Assembly: GCA_044508215.1 (NCBI GenBank)
Contig: JBIQID010000098.1
Coordinates: forward strand, 1-12,423
Reading direction: 5' to 3'
DNA from: JAEZFI01 sp044508215
GTDB lineage: Bacteria; Actinomycetota; Acidimicrobiia; Acidimicrobiales; Microtrichaceae
Length of the DNA: 12,423 bases
In this document: piece by piece, positions 6,780-12,423 of the stretch
Layout of the letters: each line of letters opens with the position of its first letter
Position numbering within the stretch: position 1 is the first letter of the stretch
The notes under the pieces: model-generated
Told to the model about the DNA's origin: nothing
What the model saw: the letters and a program-made list of their open reading frames with translations, nothing else
Database searches by the model: none
Position numbers and translations under genes: made by a program

Positions 6780-7410
6780 CCCCCGGACCCGCGCCCGCAG
6801 GTCCGCTCCCGCGGCTGAGCCCAGGCGCCGCGGCACCCCCGAGCGCCGCGCCGAGCTGCTCGACGTGGCGGTGCGGATGTTCTACGAGAAGGGCTACGTC
6901 GAGACGACCCTCCAGGACATCGCCGACGAGATGGGCTTCACGAAGCCCGCCGTCTACTACTACGCGAAGAACAAGGAGGAGCTGCTCGTCGAGCTGTACG
7001 GGCAGATCGTGACCTCGGCGATCGGAGAGGCCGAGGCCATCGCGGCCCGGGACGGTTCCGGTGGCGAGCGCTTCATGCTCCTCGTGGAGAACCACCTCCA
7101 CACGTTCCTCGAGAACATCGAGGCCAACGCGGTCTTCGAGGTGCAGCGGACCTCCCTCTCGGAGGACGCCAAGCGGACCATGGTCGGGTGGAGCCGTGAG
7201 TACACCGACCTCCTCACGAGCGTGTTCGAGCAGGGCGTCTCCGACGGCTCCCTGGTCGCGATGGCGCCCCGGGTGGCGGTGAACGCCGTGCTCGGCATGT
7301 GCAACACGGTCCACCGCTGGTACACGCCACGGCGAGGCCTCTCGCGGGGCGACCTGATCACCCAGCTGAGCGCGATGGTGGCGGGCGGGCTCGTTCAGAC
7401 GCCGAGGTAG
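6772..7410 (+). CDS. TetR/AcrR family transcriptional regulator (KstR2-like)
   Basis: The protein has 212 residues, a normal TetR length. The N-terminal DNA-binding domain (about 26-72) contains AELLDVAVRMFYEKGYVETTLQDIADEMGFTKP and then AVYYYAKNKEELL, the classic helix-turn-helix and following helix. The C-terminal ligand-binding region, with HLHTFLENIEANAVFEVQ and NTVHRWYTPRRGLSRGDL, resembles that of KstR2-type regulators, which bind acyl-CoA-type ligands. This resemblance is by eye. The first 20 residues form a basic extension. The start is ATG at 6772, overlapping the carboxylase alpha stop (6777-6779) by eight bases with GGAG just upstream, so the two genes are coupled. Probable targets are the palindromes at 4907-4926 and 12164-12184. 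Its last 16 bases overlap the 3' end of the convergent livG-like gene. Confidence 0.92.
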   Translation: MADPRTRARRSAPAAEPRRRGTPERRAELLDVAVRMFYEKGYVETTLQDIADEMGFTKPAVYYYAKNKEELLVELYGQIVTSAIGEAEAIAARDGSGGERFMLLVENHLHTFLENIEANAVFEVQRTSLSEDAKRTMVGWSREYTDLLTSVFEQGVSDGSLVAMAPRVAVNAVLGMCNTVHRWYTPRRGLSRGDLITQLSAMVAGGLVQTPR

Positions 7411-8165
7411 GCGGCCTCGACCTGCGGGTTCGACTGGACTTCCTTGGGGGTCCCCACGGTGAGGACCTCGCCCCAGTTGAGGACCGCGATCCGGTCGCAG
7501 ACGCTCATCACGAGCTTCACGTCGTGCTCGATCAGGATCACCGACGCTCCCACCTCCGCCACGATGTGGCGGATGTCGCGCACGAGCGCTGCCCGGTCCT
7601 CGTCGGTGGCGCCGGCCGCGGGCTCGTCGAGGAGCAGCACCTTCGGCTGGAGGGCCAGGGCACGGGCGATCTCGATCCGCTTGCGCACCCCGTACGGCAG
7701 CCCGTCGATCTCCATCTCGGCGTACTCGAGGAGGCCGAGCTGCTCGAGGATGCCGTCGACCTCGTCCCGGAACGCCCGCTCGCGGCGGCGGGTCTTCCCG
7801 AGGTACGCCATCGCGTTGAAGATGCCGTAGTCCACCCGCGGGTGGCAGCCGAGCATCACGTTCTCGCGGACGTCCATGCCGGTGTAGAGCTCGGTGTTCT
7901 GGAACGTGCGCACGATCCCGAGCGCCACGATCTGCTGCGGCGACAGGCCCACCAGCTCCTCACCGCCGAACCGCAGCGACCCGGAGTGGGGCCGGACGAG
8001 GCCCGTCATCGCGTTCAGGAGCGTGGTCTTGCCAGCGCCGTTCGGGCCGATGAGGCCCATGACCTCGCCCGGACGGTGATCGAAGGTCACCCCGATCAGG
8101 GCGTGCACGCCGCCGAAGCGGACGTCGACCCCCTCGGCCACCAGCCACTCGTCAGTGCGTGCCAA
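7395..8165 (-). CDS. ABC transporter ATP-binding protein, LivG-like
   Basis: The product is 256 residues, as expected for LivG of the hydrophobic amino acid (HAAT) family. Walker A is GPNGAGKTT (40-48), the Q-loop is FQN (Q89), the signature region is LPYGVRKRIEIARAL (156-170; LivG proteins typically have LPYGxxxR in place of LSGGQ), Walker B is VLLLDEP (176-182) and the switch histidine is H214 in LIEHD. It powers uptake together with the LivF-like partner. I chose TTG at 8165 because GGAGGAG lies six bases upstream. This makes it overlap the livF-like stop by 14 bases. GTG at 8141 is in frame but has a weaker ribosome site. The open frame upstream of 8165 is shadow of livF. It is the last gene of the transporter operon and runs convergently into the tetR gene. 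Confidence 0.93.
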   Translation of the reverse strand: MARTDEWLVAEGVDVRFGGVHALIGVTFDHRPGEVMGLIGPNGAGKTTLLNAMTGLVRPHSGSLRFGGEELVGLSPQQIVALGIVRTFQNTELYTGMDVRENVMLGCHPRVDYGIFNAMAYLGKTRRRERAFRDEVDGILEQLGLLEYAEMEIDGLPYGVRKRIEIARALALQPKVLLLDEPAAGATDEDRAALVRDIRHIVAEVGASVILIEHDVKLVMSVCDRIAVLNWGEVLTVGTPKEVQSNPQVEAAYLGV

Positions 8166-8916
8166 CGGACTCCTCCGGCGTGAGCTCGTGGCCGCCGCCG
8201 ACGAAGAACTCGTGCGCGGCCCCGGACGCGAGCAGGGCGTCGCTGTCCTCGTGGTGGACGACCCGCCCCATGTCGAGCAGGTAGGTGTACTGGCTGAAGC
8301 GCAGTGCCAGCGTGGCGCTCTGCTCAACCAGCACGACTGCGGTCCCCTGCTCGACGCTCCGGCGGTGGAGGTCGTCGACGAGGTCCCGCACCGTGATCGG
8401 CGCAAGGCCCAGCGACAGCTCGTCGGCGATGAGGAGGCGCGGCTTCGTGGCGAGGGCCCGGGCGATCGCCAGCATCTGCTGCTGGCCACCGGACAAGAGC
8501 CCCGCCATCGTCTTCCGCCGTTCGAGCAGGATCGGGTACACGCCGAGCGCGTCGTCCAGCGTGGGGCGGCGACGACGCGGGATGGCGGCGAGGACGAGCT
8601 TCACGTTGTCCTCGACCGACAGCGTCGGGATGATCCCGCGGCCTTCGGGCACGTGGGAGATGCCGGCGCGGATCAGCTTCCCGGGGGACATCTTGGAGAG
8701 GTCCTGCCCGTCGAAGCGCGCTCCGCCGGCGATGAGCCGCCCGCGGTAGGCCTTGAGGGAGCCGGTGAGCAGCCGGGTGAGCGACGTCTTGCCGGCGCCG
8801 TTGGGACCGATCACCGCGACCCGGCCCCCTTCGGGGACCGTGAGCGACACGCCCCGCAGCGCGGTGGCGCCCGATGCGTACGCGACGGCGACGTCGTCGA
8901 CCTCGAGGAGCGTCAC
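8152..8916 (-). CDS. ABC transporter ATP-binding protein, LivF-like
   Basis: The 254-residue product matches LivF in size and order of motifs. It has Walker A GPNGAGKTS (37-45), then HVPEGRGIIPTLSVEDN (88-104), which is a LivF hallmark (EGRxxFPxLTVxENL). The signature is LSGGQ (141-145). Walker B is LLIADELSLGLAP (161-173), where LivF commonly has LDEPSLGLAP; the proline is leucine here. The switch residue is Q199 in LVEQSA rather than histidine, normal for LivF, so the LivG partner supplies the histidine. It couples ATP hydrolysis to transport at the inner face of the membrane. The GTG start at 8916 overlaps the livM-like stop as GTGA and has GGAGGT six bases upstream, a strong site. Confidence 0.94.
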   Translation of the reverse strand: MTLLEVDDVAVAYASGATALRGVSLTVPEGGRVAVIGPNGAGKTSLTRLLTGSLKAYRGRLIAGGARFDGQDLSKMSPGKLIRAGISHVPEGRGIIPTLSVEDNVKLVLAAIPRRRRPTLDDALGVYPILLERRKTMAGLLSGGQQQMLAIARALATKPRLLIADELSLGLAPITVRDLVDDLHRRSVEQGTAVVLVEQSATLALRFSQYTYLLDMGRVVHHEDSDALLASGAAHEFFVGGGHELTPEESVGTH

Positions 8917-9971
8917 GTGGTCACCTCCGATCGAGGGCGCTTCGAGAAGCGGCGGACGAGCCTGCGCCCGAGGCCCACCAGGCCGTCGGGCTCCAGCAGG
9001 ACGAACAGCACGATCGCCGCACCGTACGCGATGCGCTGCAGCTCGAAGGGGTGCGACCAGATGCTGTCGCCGAACGGGCTGGCCCCGGACGCCTTCGCGA
9101 TCCGTGCGATGACCTCCGGCGTGCCGGTGACGAACACGGCGCCCACGAACGATCCGAGCAGCGAGCCGTGCCCGCCGATGAGGGTCATCGCCACGAAGGA
9201 GATGGCGAGGCCGAGCGTGTAGAACTCGATCGAGGCGGTCCCGAGCGCCATCGCCTGCAGCAGGCCGGCCACGGCGACGACCGACGAGGTCAGCGACCAC
9301 ACGACGAGCTTGGTGCGTCCCACGGGGATGCCGCACGCTGCAGCTGCGACGTCACGGTCGCGGACGCCGACGAGTGCTCGCCCGAAGGCGCTCCGGAGGA
9401 GGTTCCAGAAGAGGAACGCCACGATCGCCGCGACCACGACGATCAGGTAGTAGACGTCCTTCGAGCGACCCTGCGCGAGCGGCCCCAGGTCGGGGCTCTT
9501 GTAGGGGACCCCGGCGACGCCGAACTCGGCGACCTGGTACTTGCTCGCGACGAAGATCACGATGAAGTGCGCTGCGAGCGAGGACATCAGCAGGTAGATG
9601 CCGTGCAGCCGCAGCGCGGGGAGCCCGACGATGAGGCCTGCGACCGCGCCTGCGACGGCCACCCCGACGAACACGATCGGCAGGGGCAGGTCCTGCTGCA
9701 CCCAGAGGAACGCACCGGAGTAGCTGCCGACGGCGAGGAACGCAGCGTTGCCGAGGGAGAACTGCCCGGCGTTGCCCTGCAGCACGTTGAGCGCTGCGGC
9801 GGCGATGAAGTTCACGCCCAGCGTGCTGGCCAGGAACAGCCAGTACGAGTCGAGGAAGGTGGGGGCCGCCAGGACGACGACGGCGGAGATGCCGAGCAGC
9901 GTGAGCTGCACGGTGCGGCGACGCACCCGGGTGGTGCTGCCGGTGGCGGCGGTTGCGGTGAGCGCTGTCAT
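8913..9971 (-). CDS. Branched-chain amino acid-type ABC transporter permease, LivM-like
   Basis: The 352-residue protein is an inner-membrane permease with about nine hydrophobic stretches, near 21-38, 44-64, 72-91, 98-118, 124-143, 174-192, 222-242, 252-288 and 312-327. The motif GNAGQFSLGNAAFLAVGSY (66-84) is the conserved 'G-x-G-Q-x-S-L-G' segment of LivM. GLPALRLHGIYLLMSSLA (116-133) and GRALVGVRDRDVAAAACGIP (197-216) correspond to the conserved transmembrane turn and the EAA-type coupling loop that docks on the ATPases. GGHGSLLGSFVGA (267-279) is the family's last strong motif. The C-terminus has a basic tail. The start is ATG at 9971 and overlaps the livH-like stop by four bases (ATGA). 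It forms a heterodimer with the livH-like permease. Confidence 0.95.
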   Translation of the reverse strand: MTALTATAATGSTTRVRRRTVQLTLLGISAVVVLAAPTFLDSYWLFLASTLGVNFIAAAALNVLQGNAGQFSLGNAAFLAVGSYSGAFLWVQQDLPLPIVFVGVAVAGAVAGLIVGLPALRLHGIYLLMSSLAAHFIVIFVASKYQVAEFGVAGVPYKSPDLGPLAQGRSKDVYYLIVVVAAIVAFLFWNLLRSAFGRALVGVRDRDVAAAACGIPVGRTKLVVWSLTSSVVAVAGLLQAMALGTASIEFYTLGLAISFVAMTLIGGHGSLLGSFVGAVFVTGTPEVIARIAKASGASPFGDSIWSHPFELQRIAYGAAIVLFVLLEPDGLVGLGRRLVRRFSKRPRSEVTT

Positions 9972-10840
9972 ACCCGTCGAAGCGTCCCTGCGCCGAAGAG
10001 TCCGGTCGGGCGGGCGACGAGGAAGACCAGGAGCAGCGCCATGGTCGCCACCACCCGGTACTCGCTGCCGAGGTAGGTGCCCGACAGCAGCTCGACGACA
10101 CCCACGACGAGGCCGCCGATGAGCGCCCCGGGGATGCTGTCGGCGCCGCCGACGATGAGTGCGGTGAAGGCACGGAGTGCGAAGTCCCCGAGGGTGAGCT
10201 CGATGACGGACAGCGTGCCGAGGAGGATGCCGGCGGTTGCGCCGAGTGCCGCAGCGACGATCCAGGCGATGGTGAAGATGATCGCGAGGTTGGCCCCGAA
10301 CCCGGTGGCCAGCTGCGGGCTGGCTGCGGCGCCCCGGAGCTGGACGCCGAGCAGCGTGTAGCGGAAGACGAGGCCGAGTGCCCCAACCGCTGCGAGGGCG
10401 ACGCCCCCGCAGAGGAGCAGCGTGCTCGACACCCTGACGCCTTCGAAGAGCTCGAACTGCTGGACCTTGATCGGCGCCGGCAGGAGGCGCTGTCCGGGGC
10501 CGTAGTGGATGCTGAGGATGCCGTGGATCACCTCGGACAGCCCGATGGTGACCATCACGCCGGCGAACAGCCCCCGTGTGGCGAGCGGCCGGATCGCGGT
10601 GAGGTGGATGACCCCGCCGATCAGGCCGACGATCGCGATGGCGATGGCCGCAGCGGTCCAGAAGCTGCGACCCCCGCTGACCATCGCGGCGGCCATCAGC
10701 GCTCCGGTGGTCATCAGGATGCCGTGGGCGAAGTTCAGGAGCCCGGTGCTCTTGAAGAGCAGGGCGATCCCCACGGCCACGAGTCCGTAGACCGCCCCGA
10801 GGCCCAGACCGTTCACTAGTGCGTTCAGGAGCTCCGTCAC
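9968..10840 (-). CDS. Branched-chain amino acid-type ABC transporter permease, LivH-like
   Basis: The product is 290 residues, typical of LivH, with about eight membrane segments. The N-terminal GAVYGLVAVGIALLFKSTG and LLNFAHGILM (15-43) is the hallmark of the family (G-x-x-Y-x-L-x-A-x-G ... NFAHG). VFRYTLLGVQLRGAAASPQLA (158-178) is the coupling loop and FTALIVGGADSIPGALIGG (225-243) is the conserved GG-x-x-S-x-x-G-A-x-x-G segment. The start is GTG at 10840 with GAGG about six bases upstream. It follows the binding protein by 91 bases holding a strong hairpin (10880-10913). It pairs with the livM-like subunit. Confidence 0.95.
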   Translation of the reverse strand: MTELLNALVNGLGLGAVYGLVAVGIALLFKSTGLLNFAHGILMTTGALMAAAMVSGGRSFWTAAAIAIAIVGLIGGVIHLTAIRPLATRGLFAGVMVTIGLSEVIHGILSIHYGPGQRLLPAPIKVQQFELFEGVRVSSTLLLCGGVALAAVGALGLVFRYTLLGVQLRGAAASPQLATGFGANLAIIFTIAWIVAAALGATAGILLGTLSVIELTLGDFALRAFTALIVGGADSIPGALIGGLVVGVVELLSGTYLGSEYRVVATMALLLVFLVARPTGLFGAGTLRRV

Positions 10841-10879
10841 GAGAACCTCGAGAGAAGGAGGGGTGGAGCGGGTGCTCGA

Positions 10880-10913
10880 CGGCGATCCGGTGGCTCAGGC
10901 CACCGGATCGCCG
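10880..10913 (-). terminator. Strong intercistronic hairpin between binding-protein and livH-like genes (possible attenuator/terminator)
   Basis: Perfect 15-base GC-rich arms (CGGCGATCCGGTGGC and its complement) flank a 4-base loop TCAG, 18 bases past the binding-protein stop at 10932. There is no T-run after the stem on the minus strand. It may be a weak terminator or an RNA-stabilising structure, so most transcripts would carry only the binding protein. A fully terminating role would leave the permeases without an obvious promoter, as none is evident in the gap (10841-10931). Confidence 0.7.
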
Positions 10914-10931
10914 GATCGAGCGCCCCGATCG

Positions 10932-12146
10932 TCAGTCCTCGGCGCCGATCAGGTCGGTCACGGCCACGATCTGGCCCTTGTCGGCGTCCCAGCCGTAGAT
11001 GCGGACCTGCTTGACGCCCTCGTGGGGTGCGCCACCGGACCAGTTGATCTCACCTGCGAAGCCGAAGGTGTCGAAGCCTTCGTCCCGGCGGAGCGCCTCG
11101 TGGAGGGACTCCCGGGTGAGGTCGTCGCCGGCCTCGGTCATCGCCTCGGCGAGGATCCGTGCTGCGACGTAGCCCTGGGTGAACCCGGCCGTGGTGCCGA
11201 GGTCGTCCTCGCCGAGGCCGGCGAGCTCGATCGCCTCGTCCAGCTCGGCCTTGCCGTCGACGTCCGCGTAGGGCATCGACCAGCCGTTCACCCCGAAGAT
11301 GGTGTCGGTGTCGACGTCGCCGACGCCCTCCCAGAGGGTCTCACCGGCCGAGCCGTAGCTGGCGTACACGGGGACATCGGTGCCCTGGTCGTGGAGCGCC
11401 TTCACCAGCACGACCGCCAGCGGCACGTTGCCGTGGACGGTGACCACGTCCGAGTCACGGAGCGCCCGGGCCTGCGAGCTGGCCTCGACCGAGCCGGGCT
11501 CGAGCTTCTCGAAGCCGACAGCGGTGCCACCGTTCGCCGGCACGGCCTCACGGATGACGTCCTCCCACTCGGTGCCGGAGGCGACGTTGATCACCGCGGT
11601 CCCGACCTTCGCCCCGGGCTGCTGCTCCATCAGGTACTTGACGAGCGCCGTGCCCTGGTCGTCGAGGGACGCCTGGAGGTTGTAGAAGTTCTCCGAGGCG
11701 AGACCCTCCTCCGTGGTGGCAGCGGGGCCCACGAGCGGGATGCCGAGCTTGTCCACCTCGGGGGCCAGGGCAGCGATCACGGACGAGCCGTTCAGGCCCA
11801 TCATCGCCACCATGTCCTCGTTCGGCGCAAGGCGCTGGAAGGCGGCGGTGCCGGTGGCCACGTCGAACTTCGAGTCCTCGACCCGCAGCTCGATCGGCCG
11901 GCCGTTCACGCCACCGTTCTCGTTCACCCATGCGACCCCGGCCCGGATGCCGTTCAGGTAGGGGACCTCGGAGCCGGTGTTCGGCCCGGTGAGGTCGCCG
12001 ATGTAGCCGACGATGATCGGATCGCCGGAGGCGCCTCCGCCTCCGCCTCCACCTCCGTTGCCGGAATCCCCGTCGTCCCCGCACGCAGCGCCTACGAGCG
12101 CCAACGCAGCGAGGAGAGCGAATGCACGGATGAGACGTCGTCGCAT
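10932..12146 (-). CDS. Branched-chain amino acid-type ABC transporter substrate-binding lipoprotein (LivJ/LivK-like, Peripla_BP_6)
   Basis: The product is 404 residues. It opens with a signal peptide (basic MRRRLIR, hydrophobic 8-21) and a lipobox-like VGAAC with C22 as the probable lipidated cysteine. Residues 31-38 are eight consecutive glycines in a flexible linker, encoded by a hexanucleotide repeat. The mature domain starts with DPIIVGYIGDLTGPN, the typical type I periplasmic binding-protein first strand. It continues with GIRAGVAWVNENGGVNGRPIELRVEDSK and later ASYGSAGETLW and FTQGYVAARILAEAM, as in LivJ/LivK-like proteins. These capture amino acids, amides, aromatics or other small carboxylates at the outer membrane face. 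The ligand here is unknown and need not be an amino acid. The ATG start at 12146 has GGGGGA just upstream. As first gene of the transporter operon its promoter carries the shared operator, which hints that the ligand leads to the pathway of the carboxylase operon. Confidence 0.93.
   Translation of the reverse strand: MRRRLIRAFALLAALALVGAACGDDGDSGNGGGGGGGGASGDPIIVGYIGDLTGPNTGSEVPYLNGIRAGVAWVNENGGVNGRPIELRVEDSKFDVATGTAAFQRLAPNEDMVAMMGLNGSSVIAALAPEVDKLGIPLVGPAATTEEGLASENFYNLQASLDDQGTALVKYLMEQQPGAKVGTAVINVASGTEWEDVIREAVPANGGTAVGFEKLEPGSVEASSQARALRDSDVVTVHGNVPLAVVLVKALHDQGTDVPVYASYGSAGETLWEGVGDVDTDTIFGVNGWSMPYADVDGKAELDEAIELAGLGEDDLGTTAGFTQGYVAARILAEAMTEAGDDLTRESLHEALRRDEGFDTFGFAGEINWSGGAPHEGVKQVRIYGWDADKGQIVAVTDLIGAED
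12033..12056. repeat. Hexanucleotide repeat encoding Gly8 linker
   Basis: Four 6-base units (GCCTCC three times, then ACCTCC) lie in the binding-protein gene. On the coding strand they give eight glycines in frame. Slippage by one unit would change linker length by two residues without breaking the frame. Confidence 0.75.
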
Positions 12147-12163
12147 GTTTTCCCCCTGGAAGA

Positions 12164-12184
12164 TTTACTTACCAAGAAGTAAAC
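12164..12184. promoter_or_regulatory. Probable TetR operator at the transporter operon promoter
   Basis: Perfect 7-base arms TTTACTT and AAGTAAA (12164-12170, 12177-12183) flank a 6-base spacer ACCAAG. In the register of the site at 4907-4926 it reads ACTTAC-N5-AGTAA, matching that core exactly, with 11 of 14 half-site positions agreeing with ACTTACT. The two registers differ by two bases, so the true centre is not settled. It covers the -10 box of the promoter. Same-regulator control is inference. Confidence 0.65.
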
Positions 12185-12207
12185 AGCGGTGGAAGGTGCG
12201 GTGTCAA
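12178..12207 (-). promoter_or_regulatory. Probable promoter of the transporter operon
   Basis: On the minus strand a perfect TTGACA (12202-12207) and TTTACT (12178-12183) are separated by 18 bases. The -10 matches 4 of 6 and lies in the operator. The -35 overlaps the stop codon of the SDR gene (12204-12206). A transcription start near 12171 would give a leader of about 25 nt to the ATG at 12146. Confidence 0.55.
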
Positions 12208-12423
12208 GGATTCCCGAGGACGAGATCCGCCCCGCCGTCCACCACGACCCGTGCGCCGGTCACGTACGAACCGTCGGCCGACACGAGGAACGCCACCACG
12301 CCGGCCACGTCGCCGGGCTGGCAGACGCGTCCGAAGGGCGTGTTCGCCCCCAGGTCGTCGGCGCTGTGCGCCCCACCCCGGGTCAGGGCCTTCGCCAACC
12401 GATCGCCCATGTCGGTCGCCACG
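12204..12423 (-). CDS. SDR-family oxidoreductase (C-terminal part, runs off window)
   Basis: About 73 codons of the C-terminus are visible; the frame is open through the right edge, so the true start is outside. The first visible residues, VATDM, fit the 'PGxVxTDM' loop after the catalytic YxxxK of short-chain dehydrogenases. The end TPFGRVCQPGDVAGVVAFLVSADGSYVTGARVVVDGGADL is the characteristic SDR C-terminal signature (GRxxxPxDVAxxVxFL...YxTGxxxxVDGG). The protein would oxidise or reduce a hydroxyl/keto group using NAD(P), with substrate unknown. The stop is at 12204-12206, 57 bases before the binding-protein start. The next promoter's -35 overlaps it. Being on the same strand but before a separate promoter, it may belong to the same pathway without sharing the transcript. 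The N-terminal cofactor-binding Rossmann motif and catalytic residues cannot be seen. Confidence 0.85.
   Translation of the reverse strand, partial: VATDMGDRLAKALTRGGAHSADDLGANTPFGRVCQPGDVAGVVAFLVSADGSYVTGARVVVDGGADLVLGNP

Noticed and set aside
4902..6836. 644-residue minus-strand frame antisense to the carboxylase alpha gene
   Set aside because: Val/Gly/His/Asp/Arg-biased shadow with no motif; the plus-strand protein is unmistakable.
8172..8489. In-frame extension of the livG-like gene upstream of 8165
   Set aside because: Low-complexity Ser/Arg/Thr-rich shadow of livF; TTG 8165 has a strong GGAGGAG site.
8874..10076. 400-residue plus-strand frame antisense to the livM-like gene
   Set aside because: Arg/Glu/Asp/His-rich mirror of a hydrophobic permease; typical antisense artefact.
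10863..12182. 439-residue plus-strand frame antisense to the binding protein
   Set aside because: No motif, shadow composition; it also runs through the operator and promoter at its 3' end.

Overview
This 12.4 kb window is very GC-rich (roughly 70% by eye). Genes are tightly packed, with many GTG starts, one TTG start, and repeated GTGA/ATGA/TGATG stop-start overlaps. The gene content (luciferase-like F420/flavin oxidoreductase, acyl-CoA carboxylase, crotonase, KstR2-like TetR regulator, Gly-rich lipoprotein binding protein) suggests a high-GC Actinomycetota chromosome, possibly Acidimicrobiia or a relative. That placement is inference. I see no mobile element, CRISPR array, rRNA or tRNA.

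Layout. (1) A minus-strand catabolic operon runs from about 4882 down past position 1: acyl-CoA carboxylase carboxyltransferase (3290-4882), enoyl-CoA hydratase (2526-3293), LLM-class oxidoreductase (1490-2536), a two-domain SnoaL/NTF2-like protein (663-1490), a one-domain SnoaL-like protein (242-634), and the start of a TIM-barrel sugar-phosphate-isomerase-like protein (1-245). (2) A divergent plus-strand unit carries the carboxylase alpha subunit (biotin carboxylase plus BCCP, 5007-6779) and a TetR regulator (6772-7410). (3) A minus-strand branched-chain-amino-acid-type (HAAT) ABC transporter operon runs 12146 to 7395 in the order binding protein, livH-, livM-, livF-, livG-like. (4) The C-terminal end of an SDR oxidoreductase sits at the right edge (12204-12423).

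Logic. The two carboxylase subunits are read divergently from a 124-bp gap holding a 20-bp palindrome that covers the probable -10 boxes of both promoters. A related site (shared core ACTTAC-N5-AGTAA) lies on the -10 box of the transporter operon promoter. The TetR gene is translationally coupled to the carboxylase alpha gene. The simplest model is that this TetR protein senses an acyl-CoA or the imported substrate and represses uptake and catabolism together.

The enzymes resemble part of a liu/atu-type pathway (biotin-dependent carboxylation of an acyl-CoA plus a crotonase). The acyl-CoA dehydrogenase and lyase are not in the window, and in their place are an LLM oxidoreductase, three SnoaL-fold domains and an isomerase-like protein. 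The substrate cannot be told from sequence alone. The carboxyltransferase has an atypical N-terminal oxyanion-hole region, so it may not be an ordinary propionyl- or methylcrotonyl-CoA carboxylase.
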